From the NCBI GenBank assembly GCA_039024915.1, contig JBCCPK010000003.1, positions 372,001 to 436,000 of the forward strand: DNA of 64,000 nucleotides, given 5' to 3'. The stretch comes from Pseudomonadota bacterium. GTDB lineage: Bacteria > Pseudomonadota > Alphaproteobacteria > Rhizobiales > MH13. The first letter of the stretch is position 1. Each line of letters opens with the position of its first letter. Below the pieces are notes generated by a model that searched no databases, was not told where the DNA came from, and saw only the letters and a program-made list of their open reading frames with translations. Position numbers and translations under genes: made by a program. Positions 27,569-37,753 of the stretch are shown here, piece after piece.

Positions 27569-28403
27569 GCTTTGAGCGCCTTTGCATGGTGGGCGATGTG
27601 GTCGCCCATAGAGCTTGCGATGAAATAGTAGGAATGGTCATAGCCCGGCTGCATGCGCAGCGTGACCGCCTGACCGGCTTCCGCGCAAGCCTCGGCAAAC
27701 AGGTCGGGCCGGAGCTGTTCATCGAGAAAACCATCCGCGTCGCCCTGATCGATGAGAATGTGTGCATCGGTCCGCTGCCGCCTGACCAACTGTGTTGCGT
27801 CGTGCGCCGACCATTCCGCGCCTTCTCCAAGATAGGCAGAAAACGCCTTCCGGCCCCATGGAACATGGGTGGGGGCGACAATCGGCGCAAAGGCACTGAC
27901 GCTTACGTAAGAGTCAGGATATTTGAGGTGTAACGTCAGCGCGCCGTGCCCGCCCATGGAATGGCCGAAGATGCCCTGTCGCGAGAGATCGGCGGCGGGA
28001 AACTCGGCCCTGATCAGCGCCGGAAGCTCCCGCGTGATATACGTTTCCATCTGGAAATGCGTCGCCCAAGGCACCTGCGTCGCATCAATGTAGAATCCAG
28101 CGCCCTGCCCCAGATCGTAGGCCTCGTCATCAGCAACGCCTTCGCCGCGCGGCGAGGTGTCCGGGCAAATAATCATCAGGCCATGCTCGGCGGCGTAGCG
28201 CTGGTATCCGCCCTTTTCGGTTACATTCGACCAGTTACAGGTGAGCCCCGATAGATACCACAGCACCGGAACCGGCCCCTCCGCCGCCTGCGGCGGCGTG
28301 TAGACCGCAAATCGCATGATGCAATTGCAGGCTTTTGAGGCGTGATCATAAACCTCGACGGTACCGCCGAACGACGCGAAGGATTGAACCGGCGACAGGT
28401 CGA

Positions 28404-28407
<4 letters not shown>
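27565..28407 (-). CDS. fghA: S-formylglutathione hydrolase
   Basis: A 280-residue alpha/beta hydrolase with the family signatures [20 protein letters not shown] and [14 protein letters not shown], the nucleophile elbow [14 protein letters not shown], a likely acid in [11 protein letters not shown] and the catalytic His in GYDHSYYFI. It hydrolyses S-formylglutathione to formate and glutathione in the cytoplasm. Its ATG overlaps the adhC stop (ATGA), so the two form an operon. Confidence 0.97.
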
Positions 28408-29513
<1,106 letters not shown>

Positions 29514-29610
29514 GGTCCATCCCCCCGATTTTATTGTTGTGGACTGTTTTCCCCATGGCTAACGCCGCATACGGCCTCGCGCAAGCGCCGTGCTGTGCAA
29601 TCAAGCTTTC

Positions 29611-29626
29611 TGATTGACGTACCTCA
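29611..29626. promoter_or_regulatory. Degenerate copy of the TGAGG...CCTCA operator
   Basis: TGATTGACGTACCTCA matches the operators upstream of the sugar-binding protein gene at 12 of 16 positions, with an intact right arm (ACCTCA) and a weaker left arm. It lies about 75 bp upstream of the LacI-family gene at 29702 and may serve autoregulation. Confidence 0.5.
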
Positions 29627-29701
29627 GAAAAGCAGCCTAGGTTCGCCGCCCTAGGGAGAGGTCGGGGCAGAGCGAACCGACTTTCAAGTCTGAGCGAGAT
29701 A

Positions 29702-30730
29702 ATGGGAAAACCCACCGTTCATGACATCGCACACGAAGCGGGGGTGAGCCTTGCCACCGTTGATCGTGTACTCAACGACCGCCCGGGCGTGCGGCAGCCA
29801 ACCGCTTTGCGAGTTCACAACGCAATCGAAAAGCTCGGCTATGTTCGCGACGTGCATGCGGCAAACCTTGCGCGCGGTCGGCAATATCGCTTCGCGTTTG
29901 TTCTCCCCGACAGCAAGACTCAGTTTCTGGGTGCGTTACGCGATGCCATAGCGGAGGCATCGGAAGGGCTGCGCATCGATCGGGCTGAACTGCGGATCGT
30001 TGAGGTCCCTCTGAACGACTCGGCCATCATGCGGCGATCGCTTGAGGCGATCATGGACGATGGGCTCGACGGTATCGCGATCATGGCGAACGAGACGCCG
30101 GTTGTGCGCGATATGATCGCCCACCTAAAAGGACAGGGGATCGCGGTCGCCACGCTGGTCACCGACCAACCAAACGCCGAGCGCGACCATTTTGTCGGCA
30201 TCGATAACCTGGCCGCTGGCCGCACAGCAGGCCACCTGATGGGGCGGTTTATCGGCCCGGCGGCGGGCAAGATCATGGTCATCGTCAACACGACGCTCGC
30301 GCGCGATATGGTGCAGCGGCGGCAGGGCTTTGATGAAGTTTTAGCGAACGACTTCCCCCATTTGAGGGTTCTGCCTTCTCTGGAAGGTTATGATGATCGC
30401 GAAACCACGGCTCGGGTCAGCCAGGAATGCCTGCACAACCATTCCGATGTGGTCGGCATCTACCTGGTCGGAGCGGGAACACGTGGACTGACGCAGACGC
30501 TGAAGACGATCGACTATCCACACAAGCCGGTGGTGATCGCTCACGAACTGACGCCACACGCCCGCGAATGCCTGGGGTCAGGCCTGATCGATGTGGTCAT
30601 CAATCAAAACATCGGACATCTGGTCCGGTCTGCGACGCGGGTTTTGCGCTCGCGCTGCGACGGTCGGCCCGTCATCGAAAGCCAAGAACGGATCCGTATC
30701 GAGATCGTGCTGAAGGAAAACCTTCCCTAA
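29702..30730 (+). CDS. LacI-family regulator of the sugar locus
   Basis: The protein of 342 residues has an N-terminal helix-turn-helix (TVHDIAHEAGVSLATVDRVL), a LacI hinge and a sugar-binding-type sensor domain (LPDSKTQFLGALRDAI, VGIDNLAAGRTAGHL). The VDRVL recognition helix belongs to a group common among rhizobial sugar and polyol regulators. It heads the genes for two TIM-barrel enzymes and a dehydrogenase, with 36 bp to the next gene. Matching operator-like palindromes upstream of it and of the ABC importer suggest it controls both units. Confidence 0.92.
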   Translation: MGKPTVHDIAHEAGVSLATVDRVLNDRPGVRQPTALRVHNAIEKLGYVRDVHAANLARGRQYRFAFVLPDSKTQFLGALRDAIAEASEGLRIDRAELRIVEVPLNDSAIMRRSLEAIMDDGLDGIAIMANETPVVRDMIAHLKGQGIAVATLVTDQPNAERDHFVGIDNLAAGRTAGHLMGRFIGPAAGKIMVIVNTTLARDMVQRRQGFDEVLANDFPHLRVLPSLEGYDDRETTARVSQECLHNHSDVVGIYLVGAGTRGLTQTLKTIDYPHKPVVIAHELTPHARECLGSGLIDVVINQNIGHLVRSATRVLRSRCDGRPVIESQERIRIEIVLKENLP

Positions 30731-30766
30731 GCACGCTCCAAAAACAAGAAACACCGGGAGACACCA

Positions 30767-31819
30767 ATGAAAGCCATCAAGGGCCCAGCGCTCTTTCTCG
30801 CCCAGTTCGCGGGCGATGAAGCACCATTCAATTCGTGGGACGCGATCACGAAGTGGGCCGCCGATTGCGGCTACATCGGTGTACAAGTTCCGAGCTGGGA
30901 CGGTCGGCTTTTCGATCTGGCCAAGGCAGCTGAATCGAAGACCTACTGCGATGATTTTAAAGGGCAGGCAGCTGCCAACGGGATAACCGTCACCGAGCTT
31001 TCGACGCATCTACAGGGCCAACTGGTCGCGGTGCACCCCGCCTATGATGCCGCCTTCGATGGATTTGCAGACCCGTCCGTGCATGGCAATCCGGCAGCGC
31101 GGCAGGCCTGGGCAGTCGATCAGGTTATGAAAGCCATCACCGCATCCAAGAACATGGGTATCAGCGCCCATGTCACCTTTTCGGGCGCCCTCGCCTGGCC
31201 CTACGTCTATCCGTGGCCGCAGCGCCCTGCCGGCCTGATCGAAACCGCGTTCGATGAACTGGCGGCTCGCTGGAAGCCGATCCTCGATCACGCAGAAGAG
31301 TGCGGCGTAGATATCTGTTACGAGATCCACCCAGGGGAAGACCTGCATGATGGCATCTCTTTCGAGATGTTCCTCGAGCGCGTGGGCAACCATGCTCGCG
31401 CCAACATGCTGTATGATCCCTCGCACTATGTGCTGCAGGCGCTCGATCACCTCGCCAACATCGACATCTACCACGACCGCATCAAGATGTTTCACGTCAA
31501 AGATGCGGAGCTGAACCCCACTGGCCGGCAAGGCGTTTATGGCGGCTATCAAAGCTGGGTAGATCGTGCGGGACGGTTCCGCTCGCTTGGCGATGGTCAG
31601 GTGGACTTCAAGGGCGTTTTCTCCAAGCTGACCCAGTACGGCTTTGATGGCTGGGCGGTCGTCGAATGGGAATGCGCGATCAAGCACCCCGAAGATGGCG
31701 CACGCGAAGGTGCGCAGTTCGTCAAGGATCATATTATCCGGCCGACTGAAGTCGCCTTTGACGACTTCGCTGGCGGCGGAGCCGATGACGCGGCCAACCG
31801 CAAGATGCTCGGTCTGTAG
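30767..31819 (+). CDS. Sugar phosphate isomerase/epimerase-family TIM barrel
   Basis: A 350-residue AP-endonuclease-2-type TIM barrel. Likely metal ligands are the Glu in DICYEIHPGEDLHD, the region NMLYDPSHYVLQ, the His in MFHVKDAEL and the Glu in AVVEWECAIK. It starts behind CGGGAGACACC. Members of this family isomerise or epimerise sugars, dehydrate inosose, or cleave 3-keto-glycosides. Which of these it does is not clear. It is followed by a second, unrelated-length member and a Gfo/Idh/MocA dehydrogenase. Confidence 0.85.
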   Translation: MKAIKGPALFLAQFAGDEAPFNSWDAITKWAADCGYIGVQVPSWDGRLFDLAKAAESKTYCDDFKGQAAANGITVTELSTHLQGQLVAVHPAYDAAFDGFADPSVHGNPAARQAWAVDQVMKAITASKNMGISAHVTFSGALAWPYVYPWPQRPAGLIETAFDELAARWKPILDHAEECGVDICYEIHPGEDLHDGISFEMFLERVGNHARANMLYDPSHYVLQALDHLANIDIYHDRIKMFHVKDAELNPTGRQGVYGGYQSWVDRAGRFRSLGDGQVDFKGVFSKLTQYGFDGWAVVEWECAIKHPEDGAREGAQFVKDHIIRPTEVAFDDFAGGGADDAANRKMLGL

Positions 31820-31860
31820 GCCGATGACGTGCTTTGCAACGAAACAGCGCGGCGGCAGGC

Positions 31861-32709
31861 ATGCAGATCGGGTTTAACCTTCTGCTGTGGACGACCCACC
31901 TGACCGACGACCTTCTGCCGGTTTGCGAACGGCTGAAGGCGCTCGGTTATGACGGGGTCGAAGTGCCGGTGTTCGAGGCCGACCCGAGCTATTATGGCGA
32001 GCTTGGCTCCAAGCTCGATGACATGGGTTTGCGCAGAACAACCGTCGGCGTTGTCGCCAGTCCGGAAGCCAACCCTATGGCCGCTGACGCACAGACGCGC
32101 GCGGCCGGTGTCGATCACCTCAAATGGCTCGTCGATTGCTCTCAGGCCCTTGGCGCTGAGGTTCTGTGCGGGCCCTTCACCCAGCCGCTGGCAACGTTTT
32201 CGGGCAGCGGGCCCACCCAATCAGAGCTGGAACATCTGACTGAAAGCCATAAAGCGATGGCCGATCACGCCGTGGGCACCGGCTTGAAGCTCGCGGTCGA
32301 ACCGCTCAACCGGTTCGAATGCTACGCCTTGAATACCGCCCAACAGGCGGCTGATCTGGTCAAGGGCGTGGCGGCTGATCATTATGGCTATCTGTACGAC
32401 ACCTTCCACTTCAACATCGAAGAGAAGAACCCGATTGAAGCCATCCACCGGACGGCATCTGCGATCAACCATATCCACATATCCGAGAATGATCGCGGCA
32501 CGCCGGGCCGTGGACACATTGATTTTGCGGCAGTTTTCAATGCGCTGAAATCAGTCGGCTACGACGACTGGCTGGTGGTTGAAGCCTTTGGATTGGCGCT
32601 GCCGGACCTCGCGGCGGCAACGAAGGTTTGGAGACCACTTTTCGACACGGAAGACCAGGTCGCCTCGGAGGCGATCACGCTCATACAAGACGGCTGGCAG
32701 GCCGCGTAA
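31861..32709 (+). CDS. D-tagatose/D-psicose 3-epimerase-like TIM barrel
   Basis: A 282-residue protein resembling ketose 3-epimerases. Likely metal and substrate residues are Glu in AVEPLNRFECY, Asp-His in YLYDTFHFNIEEKNP, His in HIHISENDRGTPGRGHIDF and Glu in WLVVEAFG. Such enzymes epimerise C3 of free ketoses using Mn or Co. The ATG at 31861 removes a nine-residue leader that a TTG start would add. It lies in the same unit as the preceding isomerase and the following dehydrogenase. Confidence 0.82.
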   Translation: MQIGFNLLLWTTHLTDDLLPVCERLKALGYDGVEVPVFEADPSYYGELGSKLDDMGLRRTTVGVVASPEANPMAADAQTRAAGVDHLKWLVDCSQALGAEVLCGPFTQPLATFSGSGPTQSELEHLTESHKAMADHAVGTGLKLAVEPLNRFECYALNTAQQAADLVKGVAADHYGYLYDTFHFNIEEKNPIEAIHRTASAINHIHISENDRGTPGRGHIDFAAVFNALKSVGYDDWLVVEAFGLALPDLAAATKVWRPLFDTEDQVASEAITLIQDGWQAA

Positions 32710-32727
32710 TACTGACGGGAGACATCC

Positions 32728-33903
32728 ATGGCCATTGAAGGTAAAGACGACACGCACGCGGGACGCATCAGGCTGGGAATGGTCGGCGGCGGTCGCGATG
32801 CCTTCATCGGCGGTGTCCACCGGATCGCCAGCCGCATCGATGATCACTTCATGCTGGTCGCGGGCTGCTTCTCGTCGACCGCGGAAAAATCGCGCGCTTC
32901 AGGCGCTGATCTGGGCCTCGACCCTGACCGGGTCTATGATGACTTCACCGAGATGGCCAAACGCGAGGGCCGACTGAAAGCGGGCATCGATGCGGTTGCG
33001 ATCGTTACGCCCAACCACATGCACTACCCCGTCGCGCGCGAGTTTCTCAGACGCGGCATCCATGTGATCTGCGACAAGCCCCTCACCTCGACGCTTACCG
33101 ACGCCAAGAAGCTTGTCGCTGTAGCCGAAAAATCCGGCGCGGTGTTCGCGCTGACGCACAATTACACCGGATACCCCATGATCCGGCAGGCCCGCGCCAT
33201 GATCGCCAGCGGCGACATCGGGGAAATCCGTGTCGTGCAGGCCGAGTATCCGCAGGACTGGTTGTCCGAACCGCTTGAGCAGACCGGGATGAAACAAGCC
33301 GCATGGCGCACGGACCCGGCACAATCGGGCGCAGGTGGCTGTGTCGGCGACATTGGCACGCACGCCTACAATCTGGCACGCTTCGTAACGGGCCTTGAAC
33401 TGGAGGAACTATCGGCGGAACTGAGCACGTTCGTTGATGGTCGCAAGCTCGATGACAATGCGCAGGTGATGCTGCGGTTTGCCGGTGGTGCGCGCGGTAT
33501 GTTGTGGTCAAGCCAAGTCGCACCGGGCAACGAAAATGCGCTACGGCTGCGCGTCTACGGCACCAAGGGAGGGCTCGAGTGGTGCCAGGAAGACCCAAAC
33601 TATCTCTGGTATACCCCTTTTGGAGAACCCAAACGTCTGATTACGCGAGGCGGTGCCGGCTCGAACGACGCCGCGGGCCGTGTGAGCCGGATCCCGCCGG
33701 GCCACCCCGAGGGATATCTCGAAGGGTTCGCGACCATTTACAGCGAAGCCGCACACGCCATCCGCGCCGCCCAGTCGGGAGCGCCAATCGATGGCGATGT
33801 CGTGTTCCCAACCGTGCACGATGGGCTTGAGGGCGTTGCCTTTGTCGACGCATGCGTCCGATCATCCACGCGCAATGGCGCTTGGGTGAAACTGAATATC
33901 TGA
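32728..33903 (+). CDS. Gfo/Idh/MocA-family sugar oxidoreductase
   Basis: The protein has 391 residues. The N-terminal Rossmann domain (RLGMVGGGRDAFIGGVHR) and the cofactor-region motif ICDKPLTSTLTDAKKL are followed by the C-terminal alpha/beta domain with GGCVGDIGTHAYNLARF, which carries the usual D...H catalytic pair. It should oxidise a hydroxyl group of a sugar or glycoside with NAD(P). The gene starts 18 bp after the epimerase. Together with two AP-endonuclease-2-type barrels it resembles gene sets for 3-keto-glycoside chemistry. Confidence 0.88.
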   Translation: MAIEGKDDTHAGRIRLGMVGGGRDAFIGGVHRIASRIDDHFMLVAGCFSSTAEKSRASGADLGLDPDRVYDDFTEMAKREGRLKAGIDAVAIVTPNHMHYPVAREFLRRGIHVICDKPLTSTLTDAKKLVAVAEKSGAVFALTHNYTGYPMIRQARAMIASGDIGEIRVVQAEYPQDWLSEPLEQTGMKQAAWRTDPAQSGAGGCVGDIGTHAYNLARFVTGLELEELSAELSTFVDGRKLDDNAQVMLRFAGGARGMLWSSQVAPGNENALRLRVYGTKGGLEWCQEDPNYLWYTPFGEPKRLITRGGAGSNDAAGRVSRIPPGHPEGYLEGFATIYSEAAHAIRAAQSGAPIDGDVVFPTVHDGLEGVAFVDACVRSSTRNGAWVKLNI

Positions 33904-33950
33904 CTGTTTCCAATGAGATACGGGAGTTCAAACCACACACTCAGCAAATT

Positions 33951-33966
33951 TGAGGCACGTTCCTCA
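33951..33966. promoter_or_regulatory. Operator-like palindrome 1 upstream of the ABC importer
   Basis: TGAGGCACGTTCCTCA has perfect TGAGG/CCTCA arms around a central ACG. It is the first of two copies, 31 bp apart, in the gap before the binding-protein gene. The form (even-length palindrome centred near CG) is typical of LacI-family sites. Confidence 0.65.
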
Positions 33967-33981
33967 AAAAAGTTCTTTACT

Positions 33982-33997
33982 TGAGGTACGCACCTCA
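33982..33997. promoter_or_regulatory. Operator-like palindrome 2 upstream of the ABC importer
   Basis: TGAGGTACGCACCTCA repeats the arms and the ACG centre of the copy at 33951. The spacing of 31 bp equals about three helical turns, so a tetramer or two dimers could bind the same face. The binding-protein gene starts 73 bp further on. Confidence 0.65.
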
Positions 33998-34070
33998 TTT
34001 AGTCTTGAAACAAGCCCGAAAAAGTTCGTCACAAGACGACGCCAACGGGTCTCACAGGGAGGATTATCAC

Positions 34071-35408
34071 ATGAAATCCATGAAATTTTTGACCGCGACT
34101 GCGCTCTCCGGCGCGCTTGGCATGGTCGGGGCCGTCGGGCTTCCTGCAGCTGCGGCTCAAGCGGAAGATCTGACACTTTGCTGGGCGGCCTGGGATCCGG
34201 CAAACGCACTTGTCGAACTGTCCAAGCAGTTCGAAGAGGAGAGCGGCCACACCATGAACTTCGAGTTTGTGCCATGGCCAAACTTCGCGGACCGCATGCT
34301 CAACGAGCTCAACTCAGGTGGCCAGCTGTGCGACCTGCTGATCGGTGACAGCCAGTGGATCGGCGGCGGTGCCGAGGCCGGCCATTATGTGAAGTTGAAC
34401 GACTTTTTCGACGCCGAAGGCATCTCGATGGACGATTTCGCTCCGGCGACCGTCTACGCTTACTCCACATGGCCCAAAGGTTCGGAGAATTTCTACGCTC
34501 TGCCCGCCATGGGGGACGCCAATGGCTGGTTCTACCGCAAGGATTGGTTCGAGCGCGAGGACATCCGCGCCGCATATCTCGCCGAAACAGGTGAAGAACT
34601 TCGCGAGCCGCAAACGCAGCGCGAGCTGCTGCAGATTGCGCAATTCTTCCAAGAGCGCGAGATCGACGGCCAGACCCGCTATGGCGCCGCCATCTTCACC
34701 GAACGCGGTTCGGAAGGCATCACCATGGGTGCAACCGGGGCGCTTTATGCCTGGGGCTTCCAATATGAAAGCGAGCCGGGGTCCTACCAGATGGATGGCG
34801 TGGTGAACTCCGCTGCCGCTGTCGAAGCGCTTGAGTTCTACAAAGAGCTGTATGAAACGGCGACGCCCCCGGGCTACACCGATAGCTACATGGGCGAGTC
34901 ACTGGACGCATTCAAATCCGGTCAGGTCGCCATGGCGATGAACTGGTTTGCTTTCTTCCCGGGCCTTTACGCCGATCCGGACATCGGCGGCGACACGATC
35001 GATTTCTTCGTCAACCCGCCACAGGAAGTCGAAGCGTCGACGCTTGGCGGTCAGGGCATCTCGGTTGTCGCATATTCCGAAAAGCAAGATGCTGCCCTTG
35101 AGTACATCAAGTGGTTCGCGCAGCCCGACATTCAGGCGCAGTGGTGGGAGCTCGGCGGTTATTCGGCACACAATTCGGTGCTGAACGACCCCGGTTTTGT
35201 CGACAGCCAACCGTTCGCTGGCGACTTCCTCGAAGCAATGGCGAATGTACAAGACTTCTGGCAGGAGCCGACTTACGCCGAGTTGCTGCTCGCCATGCAG
35301 CGGCGCTTGCATGACTACGTTGTTGCTGACCAAGGGACAGCGCAGGAAGCTTTGGACCTTCTGGTTGAAGACTGGACCGAGGTCTTTGAAGACGAGGGCA
35401 AGCTTTAA
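34071..35408 (+). CDS. CUT1-type ABC sugar-binding protein
   Basis: The 445-residue protein has a signal peptide (LSGALGMVGAVGLPAAAAQA) followed by a family 1 extracellular solute-binding fold (LCWAAWDPANALVELSKQFE, GQLCDLLIGDSQWIGGG, GQVAMAMNWFAFFPGLY). The ATG follows AGGGAGGA. It is the first gene of a transporter unit with two permeases, a small membrane protein and two ATPases. The substrate is unknown; the downstream enzymes suggest a sugar, polyol or glycoside containing or yielding a pentose. Confidence 0.93.
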   Translation: MKSMKFLTATALSGALGMVGAVGLPAAAAQAEDLTLCWAAWDPANALVELSKQFEEESGHTMNFEFVPWPNFADRMLNELNSGGQLCDLLIGDSQWIGGGAEAGHYVKLNDFFDAEGISMDDFAPATVYAYSTWPKGSENFYALPAMGDANGWFYRKDWFEREDIRAAYLAETGEELREPQTQRELLQIAQFFQEREIDGQTRYGAAIFTERGSEGITMGATGALYAWGFQYESEPGSYQMDGVVNSAAAVEALEFYKELYETATPPGYTDSYMGESLDAFKSGQVAMAMNWFAFFPGLYADPDIGGDTIDFFVNPPQEVEASTLGGQGISVVAYSEKQDAALEYIKWFAQPDIQAQWWELGGYSAHNSVLNDPGFVDSQPFAGDFLEAMANVQDFWQEPTYAELLLAMQRRLHDYVVADQGTAQEALDLLVEDWTEVFEDEGKL

Positions 35409-35454
35409 GAGCGAGCCCGGGGGCGTTCCTCCCGCGCGTTCGCGCGCAACTCGT

Positions 35455-35494
35455 GGCTGCCAGGCCCTGAACCCTCTGGGTCTGGCAGCCCTTT
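35455..35494 (+). terminator. Hairpin with short U-tract after the binding-protein gene
   Basis: GGCTGCCAG pairs exactly with CTGGCAGCC across a loop of about 18 nt and is followed by CTTTT. It lies between the binding-protein gene and the first permease. A partial terminator or 3'-end stabiliser here would give more binding protein than membrane components, as in many ABC operons. Confidence 0.65.
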
Positions 35495-35579
35495 TCACGC
35501 GGTCAACGTGTCTTGGTGCCCGGTATCGCGCCGCTTTCGCAGACCTTGACCGCCAAGCGTCCAGCTAAGGAAACAAGCC

Positions 35580-36527
35580 ATGGCTGACAGCACCATGGAC
35601 CGCGTGGCTCAAGCGACGCCGCCAAAAGTCGCGCATAAAATCAAAGGCTTAAGCGATCGTGCGATCGCTTGGATATTTGTTGGGCCGACGATTTTTCTGC
35701 TGCTTGCGATCAACATCTTTCCGTTGATCTGGACGATCAATCTGTCCTTCACGAACTTTCGGGCGAACCGCCCCAATCGCGAGGTCGATTACGTCGGCCT
35801 TCGCAACTACGAGCGCATCCTCACCGATAGCGATATCTGGATGACGATGCAGGCGACGGCGCACTTCCTGTTCTGGACCATTGCGCTACAGGTCGTGATT
35901 GGGTTTGCGCTCGCTTACCTTATCAACAAGAAGTTCAAGGGCAACGATCTTTGGACGACCATCATCGTGCTGCCGATGATGTTGTCCCCTGCCGTTGTGG
36001 GCAATTTCTGGACCTTTCTCTATCAACCACAAATTGGCGTCTTCAACTACATCATCTCGTTCTTTACCGGGGCCGATCCGTCCTCGTTTGAAATGATTGG
36101 CTCGGTTACACTAGCACCGTGGGCGATCATTATCGTGGACACTTGGATGTGGACACCGTTCGTCATGCTGATCTGTCTGGCGGGCCTGCGAAGTATCCCC
36201 GATTACATCTACGAGGCGGCCGAAATCGACCGCGCTTCCAAGTTCAGACAGTTCTGGACGATCACGGTGCCGATGGTTTTGCCGTTTCTGATGCTCGCGG
36301 TGCTGTTCCGGGGCATCGAGAACTTCAAGATGTTCGATCTGGTGGTGCAGTTGACGGGCGGTGGCCCGGGTACGGTCACCGAGCTGACCTCCATCAACCT
36401 CAAGCGCGAAGCGTTCGAGAAATGGCGGACGGGTTATGCCTCCGCGTATGCCATCATCCTGTTCGTCACGGTCTTCGGCCTCGCCTCGATCTACGTGAAG
36501 GCGCTCAACAAGGTGAAGGAGCGCTAA
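35580..36527 (+). CDS. ABC sugar transporter permease, MalF-like
   Basis: A 315-residue permease with about six membrane helices. The EAA loop that contacts the ATPase is visible (EAAEIDRASKFRQFWTITVP). It belongs to the CUT1 group and pairs with the permease that begins 4 bp later. Substrate specificity cannot be read from the sequence. Confidence 0.93.
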   Translation: MADSTMDRVAQATPPKVAHKIKGLSDRAIAWIFVGPTIFLLLAINIFPLIWTINLSFTNFRANRPNREVDYVGLRNYERILTDSDIWMTMQATAHFLFWTIALQVVIGFALAYLINKKFKGNDLWTTIIVLPMMLSPAVVGNFWTFLYQPQIGVFNYIISFFTGADPSSFEMIGSVTLAPWAIIIVDTWMWTPFVMLICLAGLRSIPDYIYEAAEIDRASKFRQFWTITVPMVLPFLMLAVLFRGIENFKMFDLVVQLTGGGPGTVTELTSINLKREAFEKWRTGYASAYAIILFVTVFGLASIYVKALNKVKER

Positions 36528-36531
36528 GGTC

Positions 36532-37470
36532 ATGGCTGCGCACTCCATCAACGAACCGTCCAGACGGCAAAAGACCATCGCTGGCACGCTGGTGATCGCC
36601 TACGCGCTCATCACCATGATTCCGCTGGCGTGGATCTTCATCACCGGCTTCAAATCGCCCTCCGACGCCATCGCCTACCCGCCGAAGATCGTCTTCGAAC
36701 CAACGCTGGAAGGCTATGTGAACCTGTTCACGCAACGCACCCGGCAAACCCAGGAGTTCCTCGACGCCAATCCACCAGAGGCCTGGTACGATGAGATCGT
36801 GCGCCAGTATGACATGGTCATTGTCGGCCCGTCGAAGTTCGGCGAACGGTTCCTCAACTCGGTGATCATCGGTTTTGGCTCGACATTCCTCAGCGTGTTT
36901 CTGGGGACCCTTGCCGCCTACGCGTTCAGCCGGTTTCGAATACCTTTGGCGGACGACTTGCTGTTTTTCATCCTCAGTACGCGGATGATGCCGCCCATTG
37001 CCGTCGCGATCCCGATCTTCCTGATGTACCGCGAGCTGGGCCTGTCGGACACGCACCTAGGCATGATCCTGCTCTATACCGCCGTGAACATCTCGTTGGC
37101 AGTTTGGCTCCTCAAAGGCTTTATCGACGAGATCCCGCGCGAGTACGAAGAGGCGGCGTTGATCGACGGTTACACGCGCTTTCAGGCGTTTTACAAGATC
37201 GTCCTGCCGCAAGCCGCGACGGGTATCGCCTCGACCGCGATTTTCTGCCTGATCTTCGCCTGGAATGAATACGCCTTTGCCGTGCTCCTAACGTCTGGCA
37301 CGGCACAGACCGCGCCGCCCTTCATTCCGACGATCATCGGTGTTGGCGGGCTGGACTGGCCGGCTGTCGCGGCGGGCGCAACGCTCTTCCTGGTGCCTGT
37401 TATGGTGTTCACCATCGTCCTGCGCAAACACCTCTTGCGCGGCATCACGTTTGGGGCCGTCCGGAAATGA
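36532..37470 (+). CDS. ABC sugar transporter permease, MalG-like
   Basis: The second CUT1 permease, 312 residues, with the EAA loop EEAALIDGYTRFQAFYKIVLP and six predicted helices. A hydrophilic periplasmic insertion at about residues 66-100 (NLFTQRTRQTQEFLDANPPE) is longer than in MalG itself. The last 18 bases including the stop (GGGGCCGTCCGGAAATGA) recur 95 bp downstream at the start of the next gene. Confidence 0.93.
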   Translation: MAAHSINEPSRRQKTIAGTLVIAYALITMIPLAWIFITGFKSPSDAIAYPPKIVFEPTLEGYVNLFTQRTRQTQEFLDANPPEAWYDEIVRQYDMVIVGPSKFGERFLNSVIIGFGSTFLSVFLGTLAAYAFSRFRIPLADDLLFFILSTRMMPPIAVAIPIFLMYRELGLSDTHLGMILLYTAVNISLAVWLLKGFIDEIPREYEEAALIDGYTRFQAFYKIVLPQAATGIASTAIFCLIFAWNEYAFAVLLTSGTAQTAPPFIPTIIGVGGLDWPAVAAGATLFLVPVMVFTIVLRKHLLRGITFGAVRK

Positions 37471-37565
37471 TGGTCTCGATGAAACCTGTCCGGTTAACCG
37501 CCCCAAACCACGTGTGTTGGCTCTGGGCCTCCCGATCAACCGCAAACGGGGCCGTCCGGAAATGA
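37453..37565 (+). repeat. 18-bp direct repeat of the permease 3' end
   Basis: GGGGCCGTCCGGAAATGA occurs at 37453-37470 as the permease end and at 37548-37565, where its ATG is the start codon of the 62-residue membrane protein. Removing one copy and the 77 bp between would restore a simple ATGA overlap of the two genes, so the interval looks like an insertion flanked by a duplicated target. Confidence 0.8.
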
Positions 37566-37750
37566 GCAAGTTCTTCACCGGCATCATCGAGAGACGACGC
37601 GGTCCGTGGGAGATGGTCGCCACCATCCTTATCGCGCTTGGTGTGTTCATGCTCATGCAACCCTTCGCGATCGAATTATACACCTATTCCTTTATCGTAA
37701 CGCTCGTGGGCACGGTGATGTTCATCGTCGTCAGCCACTTCCGGGAGTGA
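37562..37750 (+). CDS. Small two-helix membrane protein of the ABC operon
   Basis: A 62-residue protein with two hydrophobic segments (VATILIALGVFMLMQPF and TYSFIVTLVGTVMFIVVSHF). It lies between the permeases and the ATPases, 3 bp before the first ATPase. Small proteins of this kind occur in some two-ATPase CUT1 operons, including the rhizobial glycerol-3-phosphate type, but no role is established. It may be an accessory subunit of the importer. Confidence 0.75.
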   Translation: MSKFFTGIIERRRGPWEMVATILIALGVFMLMQPFAIELYTYSFIVTLVGTVMFIVVSHFRE

Positions 37751-37753
37751 CGC

